Shown here: in pieces, positions 7,614-12,363 of the stretch
Layout of the letters: each line of letters starts with the position of its first letter
Position numbering within the stretch: the stretch's first letter is position 1
Assembly: GCA_002403785.1 (NCBI GenBank)
Contig: DHIM01000010.1
Coordinates: 1 to 12,363, forward strand
Direction: 5' to 3'
Source: Clostridium sp. UBA4746
GTDB taxonomy: Bacteria; Bacillota; Clostridia; Clostridiales; Clostridiaceae
Length of the DNA stretch: 12,363 bases
Program-made: the position numbers and the translations under genes
Notes under the pieces: generated by a model
Databases searched by the model: none
Told to the model about the DNA's origin: nothing
What the model saw: the letters and a program-made list of their open reading frames with translations, nothing else

Positions 7614-7877
7614 CATGATAGTATGAGATTTCTCCGAAGTTGCTTGCAATAAGTAGCGAAAGAACATTGAAATTCAAATTATAAATCCTTCTTTTCCCAA
7701 TATAAAATTCTCGTAAGCCTGCTAGGATGGCAGGCTAGCGAACCTGAGCTAGGAAGGCGAATGTGAGTGCTAGAGAAATTTATATTTGAAAAAGATTAGA
7801 ATTTATTAATTGAATTTCACGTTTTGAGTTCTTATTGCAAGTAACGTCAAGGAGAACCTTCACACATATGCACTTTT
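7614..7877 (+). ncRNA. Candidate structured RNA element, copy 2 (right member of an inverted pair)
   Basis: This is the plus-strand counterpart of the element at 6597-6862. The core is at 7710-7777. The outer helix is TTCTCC/GGAGAA (7630-7635 with 7851-7856). P1 is GTTGCTTGCAATAAG with CTTATTGCAAGTAAC (7639-7653 with 7831-7845), 15 pairs including one G-U. An inner AT-rich helix runs around TGAAATTCAA. Hairpin A is AGCCTGCT/GGCAGGCT with loop AGGAT (7716-7736), and hairpin B is GCT/GGC with loop AGGAA (7748-7758). It ends ATGCACTTTTA, the U-tract overlapping the complement of the neighbouring methyltransferase stop codon. Both copies keep AGGA in both loops and share AGCGAACC and TGTGAGTGC in the core. 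The transcribed strand is inferred from the excess of G-U over A-C oppositions. No clear promoter is seen. Confidence 0.55.
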
Positions 7878-9015
7878 AGTCTTCCTTCTTTTTCCTAGGT
7901 ATTTCTTTTATATACTGATAATAATAACATAATAATCTTCCATTATATAATTTTCTGTTTTTATCTGCTTTCTTTCCAAATTCCTTCTGAAACTCACGGT
8001 TAGATGTTATAACGAAACAAGACCATTCGTTTAAGCTTGAATACATCACTCCAAGATCAACATGTAGTTTTTTTACTTCTTCCGCCTCTCCCAATCTTTC
8101 CCCATATGGTGGGTTTGTAATTATAACTCCATATTTCTGCCTAGAAGCAAAATCCTGCATAGGTATTTTCTGAAATTTTATAAAATCTTTGACTCCTGCT
8201 TTTTCTGCATTATCTATTGCAACCTTTAATAGTCTTCCATCAATATCTGAAGCTAGTATTTCAACTTCATTGGTGTTTACAGTTCGTCTTGCACCCTCTC
8301 TAACTTGATCCCATATGTCGTGATCCATAGTTGGCCAAGTCTCACTTGCAAACTTTCTATTTATTCCTGGAGCCATATTTTTGGCAATAAGAGCTGCTTC
8401 TATTGCTATTGTTCCAGAACCACAAAGTGGGTCAGCTAAAACTCTTGTGCTATCCCATTTACTTATAAGCACAAGTGCAGCAGCTAAAGTTTCCTTAAGT
8501 GGTGCCTCACCAGCATATTCTCTATACCCTCTCTTATGTAGTCCAACCCCTGAAGTATCTATTGATAAAGTTACTAAGTCTCTTAAAATTGCAACTTCTA
8601 TCTTATACTCAGGTCCTTCTTCTGAAAACCACTCTTTATCATATTTTTTCTTCATAGACTCTACTACTGCCTTTTTTACTATACCTTGACAATCTGGTAC
8701 ACTATGAAGCTGTGATTTTACAGATTTACCTATGATATGCATATTACCATCTTCTGGTATTAAATCGCCCCAATTTACAGCTTTTGTACCTTGAAATAGT
8801 TCTTCAAAAGACAAAGCTTTAAATTCAGCCATTTTGATAAACAGTCTTTCTGCCGTTCTTAACCAAATATTACATATAGCAATATCCATTTCGTCTCCGT
8901 CAAATATTACTCTCCCATTTTCTACAATTAAATTTTCATACCCTAGTGCTTTTAGTTCCTTAGCTGTGACAGCTTCTAAACCAAATGTCGTAGTGGCAAT
9001 TAAAGTATACATCAT
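7876..9015 (-). CDS. THUMP-domain class I SAM-dependent rRNA methyltransferase (RlmL/YpsC type)
   Basis: It is probably a 23S rRNA guanine-N2 methyltransferase of the family that includes the N-terminal half of E. coli RlmL and B. subtilis YpsC. The 379 residues show an N-terminal ferredoxin-like/THUMP region (about 1-155), the SAM-binding motif DPLCGSGTIAIEAAL (195-209), the acidic SAM ribose contact region ASDIDGR (255-261), and the catalytic motif NPPYGERLG (301-309). The tail is Lys-rich (PRKKKED). I chose the ATG at 9015, because GGGAGA lies seven bases upstream. An in-frame ATG at 9054 would add 13 residues not typical of the family, and the very next codon (9012) is also ATG. A promoter lies directly upstream, so it appears monocistronic. 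The exact modified base cannot be read from the sequence. Confidence 0.93.
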   Translation of the reverse strand: MMYTLIATTTFGLEAVTAKELKALGYENLIVENGRVIFDGDEMDIAICNIWLRTAERLFIKMAEFKALSFEELFQGTKAVNWGDLIPEDGNMHIIGKSVKSQLHSVPDCQGIVKKAVVESMKKKYDKEWFSEEGPEYKIEVAILRDLVTLSIDTSGVGLHKRGYREYAGEAPLKETLAAALVLISKWDSTRVLADPLCGSGTIAIEAALIAKNMAPGINRKFASETWPTMDHDIWDQVREGARRTVNTNEVEILASDIDGRLLKVAIDNAEKAGVKDFIKFQKIPMQDFASRQKYGVIITNPPYGERLGEAEEVKKLHVDLGVMYSSLNEWSCFVITSNREFQKEFGKKADKNRKLYNGRLLCYYYQYIKEIPRKKKED

Positions 9016-9064
9016 ATATATCTCTCCCATTTCTCTTATGCTTATAACAAACATTACTCATATT

Positions 9065-9093
9065 ATAATATCTCTATTTGTTATCATTGTCTA
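9065..9093 (-). promoter_or_regulatory. Sigma-A promoter for the methyltransferase gene
   Basis: On the minus strand, TAGACA (9093-9088) and TATTAT (9070-9065) are 17 bases apart, with a TATAAT three bases further on. It lies about 50 bases before the chosen ATG at 9015 and just downstream of the uraA terminator. Confidence 0.6.
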
Positions 9094-9116
9094 TAATTTT
9101 TAAATAACACTTCTTT

Positions 9117-9152
9117 AAAATAAATAAAAGTGTCAGAACTACTCTGACACTT
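9117..9152 (-). terminator. Rho-independent terminator of the pyrR-uraA operon
   Basis: The arms AAGTGTCAGA and TCTGACACTT (10 bp, loop of five, at 9128-9152) form a perfect hairpin. On the minus strand it is followed by TTTATTTATTTT. It sits 30 bases past the uraA stop codon and insulates the methyltransferase gene. Confidence 0.88.
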
Positions 9153-9182
9153 AAGTGTAAAGTTTTATGTATTAAACACTTA

Positions 9183-10466
9183 TTAATTATCTCCTACCTT
9201 ACTATTTTCAGGTAAAACTAAGTTCAATATTATACCCACCAAAGTAGCTAAAGCAAGTCCTGCAATTTCAACTGGTGTTCCAAAGAATGGGAACTTAATA
9301 CCGCCTCCACCAATCCCTAACACTATTATCACTGAAGCAATTATTAAATTTCTCTTTTTACTAAAATCGACTTTATCTTCCACAAATATTCTAAAACCAG
9401 AAGATGCAATTATTCCAAATAACATAACACTTACTCCTCCAATTACAGGTAATGGAATATTGCTTATAACTTCTGAAACTGGTCCTATGAAGGATAATAT
9501 AATTGCTATAATAGCCGCTCCTCCAATTACCCAAACACTGTAAACCTTAGTAATTGCCATAACTCCTATATTCTCACCGTAAGTCGTATTAGGAGGGCCT
9601 CCTACTAAACCCGCAAACATAGTAGCAATCCCATCTCCAAGTATCGATCTATGAAGCCCTGGATCTTTTGTGAAGTTTTTCCCACAAACATTACTTGTAA
9701 CATATACATGCCCAATATGTTCAGCGAGTGTTACGAAAGCTATTGGTGCCATAAGCATAATAGCATTTATGTTAAATGTAGGCATCACAAAACTTGGTAA
9801 CCTAATAAATTTTGCTGACCCTATATTATTTAAAACTTCAGGTGAAATTACTCCTAGAAATATAGAAAGTATATACCCAACTACCATGGCAATAAGAATT
9901 GGCACAACCCCGAAAAATCCTTTAAAATACATAGTACCCATTATTGCTATTGCTAAAGTTGTCATTGATATAGCTATCCATGTGGCTCTGGATACCCCGT
10001 CTAATGCTGGGGTTGTAAATGCTGAATTTAGTCCTGACCACTCTATTGCAACACTAGCTAAACTAAGCCCTATTACAATTACAACAGACCCTACCACAAC
10101 TGGAGGCAGAGCTCTATTTAGCCACTTGATTCCTATAAGTTTAATAATTAGAGCTACAATTACATATACAAACCCCGCAGCAATTATGCCTGATAACATA
10201 GAACTTTGTCCATATGCCTTTGTCGCAACGCCCATGGGTCCTATAAACGCAAAGGATGAACCTACATAAGCAGGAAGCCTAGCTTTTGTACCTAATATAT
10301 ATAATAAAGTTCCAACGCCACTACAAAATAGCGCAATTGATGGACTAAGACCTGTAAGCATTGGTACAAGTATAGTCGCCCCCACCATAGCAAATAAGTG
10401 CTGGAAGCTTAATGGGAGAGTTTTTAATATAGGTAATTTTTCATCAACATCTATAAAATTTTTCAT
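9183..10466 (-). CDS. uraA: Uracil permease (NCS2 family)
   Basis: This inner-membrane uracil:proton symporter has 427 residues, the usual NCS2 length. Successive hydrophobic segments fit the 14-helix fold. The two acidic substrate-binding residues of the family are present: Glu249 in the TLAEHIGH motif and Glu298 in the GGPPNTTYGENIG motif, which corresponds to the NCS2 signature. The ATG at 10466 follows AAAAGGAGGAAC with ideal spacing. It lies 40 bases after pyrR in the same direction, so it is under the same PyrR-controlled leader, and it is followed by a terminator. The pairing with pyrR supports uracil, rather than xanthine or uric acid, as substrate. No anomalies are seen. Confidence 0.96.
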   Translation of the reverse strand: MKNFIDVDEKLPILKTLPLSFQHLFAMVGATILVPMLTGLSPSIALFCSGVGTLLYILGTKARLPAYVGSSFAFIGPMGVATKAYGQSSMLSGIIAAGFVYVIVALIIKLIGIKWLNRALPPVVVGSVVIVIGLSLASVAIEWSGLNSAFTTPALDGVSRATWIAISMTTLAIAIMGTMYFKGFFGVVPILIAMVVGYILSIFLGVISPEVLNNIGSAKFIRLPSFVMPTFNINAIMLMAPIAFVTLAEHIGHVYVTSNVCGKNFTKDPGLHRSILGDGIATMFAGLVGGPPNTTYGENIGVMAITKVYSVWVIGGAAIIAIILSFIGPVSEVISNIPLPVIGGVSVMLFGIIASSGFRIFVEDKVDFSKKRNLIIASVIIVLGIGGGGIKFPFFGTPVEIAGLALATLVGIILNLVLPENSKVGDN

Positions 10467-10506
10467 TAGTTCCTCCTTTTAGTCTCTTTAGGACTATATT
10501 AAAAGA

Positions 10507-11043
10507 TCAAAGCTCATATATACTTACTGAATCTTTTTCATCTATTTCTGAAAGTTCAACAGAGATCATCTCTTTACCTGAAGTAGGTATGTTTTTGCCT
10601 ACATAATCAGCTCTAATCGGTAGCTCTCTATGTCCTCTATCTACTAGAACAGCTAATTGTATCATCTGAGGTCTTCCCTTATCTATTATGGCGTCAATTG
10701 CTGCCCTAGCAGTTCTTCCAGTATATAATACATCATCTACTAAAATTATTTTTTTACCCCTTACATCTATACCTAGATTTATATTATTTAAGACTGGCTG
10801 ATCATCTAATGAAGTAAGGTCATCTCTATATAAAGTAATATCTACACTACTTACTGGAACTTTAATTCCCTCAAACTCTTCTATTAAATAAGCTATTCTT
10901 TCAGCAATTGGTACCCCTCTTCTTTTTATACCTACAAAAATAATGTTTTCTATTCCTTTATTTTTCTCAATGATTTCGTGTGCTACTCTTGTCAATGTTC
11001 TTTTTATTGCTTTTTCATCTAATAATACTGATTTGAATTCCAT
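10507..11043 (-). CDS. pyrR: Bifunctional pyrimidine operon attenuator / uracil phosphoribosyltransferase
   Basis: This RNA-binding regulator, when bound to UMP or UTP, attaches to pyrimidine-operon leaders and favours termination. The protein also has some uracil phosphoribosyltransferase activity. The 178 residues match the family. The PRPP-binding loop is ILVDDVLYTGRTAR (100-113). Basic patches such as GIKRRGVP (38-45) and the VDRGHRELP segment (134-142) are typical. The ATG at 11043 is preceded by GTAGGAGGTG. It is first in the pyrR-uraA operon and is itself preceded by a PyrR-type attenuator, so it is autoregulated. Confidence 0.97.
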   Translation of the reverse strand: MEFKSVLLDEKAIKRTLTRVAHEIIEKNKGIENIIFVGIKRRGVPIAERIAYLIEEFEGIKVPVSSVDITLYRDDLTSLDDQPVLNNINLGIDVRGKKIILVDDVLYTGRTARAAIDAIIDKGRPQMIQLAVLVDRGHRELPIRADYVGKNIPTSGKEMISVELSEIDEKDSVSIYEL

Positions 11044-11092
11044 AATTTCACCTCCTACCTAATAATATTATCTATGTTAATTAGCTCAATAT

Positions 11093-11121
11093 AAAAAAAG
11101 CCTTTACCAAAAGGTAAAGGC
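11093..11121 (-). terminator. Attenuator terminator of the pyrR leader
   Basis: On the minus strand, GCCTTTACC (11121-11113) and GGTAAAGGC (11108-11100) form a nine-pair stem with a TTTT loop, followed by seven T residues (11099-11093). It lies between the promoter and the pyrR start, as an attenuator should. Confidence 0.92.
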
Positions 11122-11175
11122 ATACTATACATATATAATAGTATTGCTATCTTTATCCTTATGATCTCTCTGGAA
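11111..11175 (-). promoter_or_regulatory. PyrR-responsive leader: PyrR-binding loop and antiterminator
   Basis: The minus strand carries TTCCAGAGAGAT (11175-11164), a close match to the PyrR-binding consensus TCCAGAGAGG. Just after it, AAGG, AAAG and ATACTAT (11160-11138) can pair with ATAGTAT, CTTT and CCTT (11128-11111). That pairing consumes the 5' arm of the terminator, forming the antiterminator. PyrR bound to the CCAGAGAG loop would stabilise the anti-antiterminator and allow termination when uridine nucleotides are abundant. The mechanism is known for the family. The sequence elements are directly visible. Confidence 0.88.
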
Positions 11176-11206
11176 CATTTAAAGGCATAGATATTATATT
11201 GCTAAC

Positions 11207-11236
11207 ATTATAGCGCATTTTTCGTGTTTTTTTCAA
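11207..11236 (-). promoter_or_regulatory. Sigma-A promoter of the pyrR-uraA operon
   Basis: TTGAAA (11236-11231) and a perfect TATAAT (11212-11207) are separated by 18 bases on the minus strand. The -35 box directly abuts the rluD stop codon at 11239-11237. The start site would precede the PyrR leader by about 25 bases. Confidence 0.85.
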
Positions 11237-12145
11237 CTATTTTTTTAACTTAATTAAAAGTTTTTCAAAATAATTCGGTAGCGGTGAAACAAATTCCATA
11301 TATTCATTAGTACTTGGGTGTATAAATCCAAGTTTTTTTGCATGTAAAACCTGTCCTTTCAAATTAAAACTCTGTTTTTTATAACCATATATCAAGTCAC
11401 CGACTAAAGGATGTCCTATCTTTGCCATATGTACTCTTATTTGATGAGTTCTACCTGTTTCTAAGTTACATTCTACTAATGTATAACTATCAAACCGTTC
11501 TATTACTTTAAAATGAGTAATAGCCTTTTTACCACTTTCAACAATCGCCATTTTTATCCTATCTTTAGGGTGCCTTCCAATAGGTTCATTAATAGTACCT
11601 TCATCGTCTTTAATAATACCTTCTACAAGAGCTAAATAACTTCTTGTCATTGAGTGGTCTTTAAGCTGTGCTGCAAGAGAATTATGTGCAGTATCATTTT
11701 TAGCAACAACTAAGGCTCCAGATGTATCTTTATCGATTCTATGCACTATGCCTGGTCTAAGTACACCATTGATTCCTGATAGGTCTGTGCAATGATTTAA
11801 GAGCGCATTAACTAATGTGCCACTATAATTCCCTGGTGCTGGGTGAACCACCATATCCTGTGGTTTATTAATTACAATTACGTCACTATCTTCATAAAGA
11901 ACGTCTAATGGGATGTCTTCTGCTTTTACGTTTAATTCTACAGGATCCGGGATGGCTAATGATACTTTATCCTCTAATTTTAATTTATAATTGCTTTTTC
12001 TACATTTACCATTTACAGTCGCAGTTTCACCTTCAATTATTTTTTGAATATATGCTCGAGATTTGTTTTCAAACTCATTAGAAATAAAAACATCTAATCT
12101 TGTACCAACTGAACTTTCATCAACTCTAAACTCAAAATTTTCCAT
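11237..12145 (-). CDS. rluD: Ribosomal large subunit pseudouridine synthase (RluA/RluD family)
   Basis: This enzyme isomerises uridine to pseudouridine, most likely in 23S rRNA helix 69 if it is a true RluD. The 302 residues comprise an N-terminal S4 RNA-binding domain (about 14-65) and the catalytic RluA-type domain with HRIDKDTSG (135-143), in which Asp138 is the catalytic residue. The motifs GRTHQIRVH (231-239) and HPLVGD (245-250) are also present. The ATG at 12145 immediately follows the lspA stop codon, and its ribosome site (AGAGG) lies inside lspA, so the two are translationally coupled. The lspA-rluD order is common in Firmicutes. No terminator follows the stop, and the pyrR promoter begins at once. 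The exact target uridines could differ, since RluA-family paralogues are similar. Confidence 0.93.
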   Translation of the reverse strand: MENFEFRVDESSVGTRLDVFISNEFENKSRAYIQKIIEGETATVNGKCRKSNYKLKLEDKVSLAIPDPVELNVKAEDIPLDVLYEDSDVIVINKPQDMVVHPAPGNYSGTLVNALLNHCTDLSGINGVLRPGIVHRIDKDTSGALVVAKNDTAHNSLAAQLKDHSMTRSYLALVEGIIKDDEGTINEPIGRHPKDRIKMAIVESGKKAITHFKVIERFDSYTLVECNLETGRTHQIRVHMAKIGHPLVGDLIYGYKKQSFNLKGQVLHAKKLGFIHPSTNEYMEFVSPLPNYFEKLLIKLKK

Positions 12146-12363
12146 CTATACCTCTTCCTTTACTATAGAAATTGCCAAAATCACTGTTCCCACAACTACC
12201 AAGCTATCAGCTATGTTAAATGTGGGGAAATAATATATTTCCTTATAATGAAGTAAAACAAAGTCTACAACATATTTATAAAATAATCTATCATATAAAT
12301 TTCCTAATGCTCCACTTATAATCAAAGCAAAACTTATCCTTAGGAATTTTGATTTTGGCTTAT
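12146..12363 (-). CDS. lspA: Lipoprotein signal peptidase (signal peptidase II), C-terminal part only
   Basis: The last 71 residues of the integral membrane aspartyl protease that cleaves prolipoprotein signal peptides. The segment SGALGNLYDRL and the VVDF motif are followed by FNIADS. The Asp of VVDF and the Asp of FNIAD, 19 residues apart, are the catalytic pair of the family. A final hydrophobic helix (VVVGTVILAISIV) ends in KEEV. The frame is open to the right edge of the window, so the N-terminal half lies outside. The TAG stop sits directly against the rluD ATG. No anomaly is seen in the part present. Confidence 0.93.
   Translation of the reverse strand, partial: KPKSKFLRISFALIISGALGNLYDRLFYKYVVDFVLLHYKEIYYFPTFNIADSLVVVGTVILAISIVKEEV

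Noticed and set aside
6597..7877. Composite transposon, retron, IStron or CRISPR locus
   Set aside because: No transposase, reverse transcriptase, TnpB, integrase or direct-repeat array is present. The only gene between the elements is a 96-residue unknown, and no target duplication could be identified.
9670..10269. A 199-codon plus-strand frame
   Set aside because: It is entirely antisense to uraA, has no ribosome site, and the minus strand encodes a full NCS2 permease with its signature motifs. This is a shadow frame.

Overview
The window looks like chromosomal DNA of a Clostridium-type Firmicute. It is very AT-rich, has strong GGAGG-type ribosome binding sites with frequent TTG and GTG starts, uses PyrR attenuation of pyrimidine genes, and carries RqcH and diaminopimelate epimerase. 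This is inference from gene content and composition. No marker gene fixes the species.

Layout, left to right. Positions 1-3584 (minus strand) hold a type IV pilus / type II secretion-like operon read from right to left: assembly ATPase (gspE), inner-membrane platform protein (gspF), then two prepilins, the second cut by the window edge. Positions 3698-4571 hold dapF (minus) with its own terminator and a likely promoter. Its neighbour rqcH (4865-6598, plus) is transcribed divergently.

Positions 6597-7877 are the accessory-looking part. Two diverged copies of a roughly 265-bp structured element face outward in inverted orientation. They flank a segment with one small unknown gene (7003-7293, minus) and a strong hairpin. 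Each element ends in a U-tract overlapping the stop codon of the gene next to it (rqcH on the left, an RNA methyltransferase on the right). The copies differ by paired substitutions that keep helices intact, which points to a conserved non-coding RNA family. I cannot name it. This is the most interesting signal in the window.

Positions 7876-9015 (minus) hold a THUMP-domain 23S rRNA-type methyltransferase with its own promoter. Positions 9117-11236 (minus) are the pyrimidine-salvage operon pyrR-uraA, complete with promoter, PyrR-binding leader, antiterminator, attenuator and final terminator. Positions 11237-12363 (minus) hold rluD and the 3' end of lspA, translationally adjacent.

How the genes work together: PyrR senses uridine nucleotides and controls its own operon and the uracil permease. 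lspA and rluD form a housekeeping pair whose read-through would meet the PyrR attenuator. The methyltransferase, the pseudouridine synthase and RqcH all act on the ribosome or its products but appear to be separate units.
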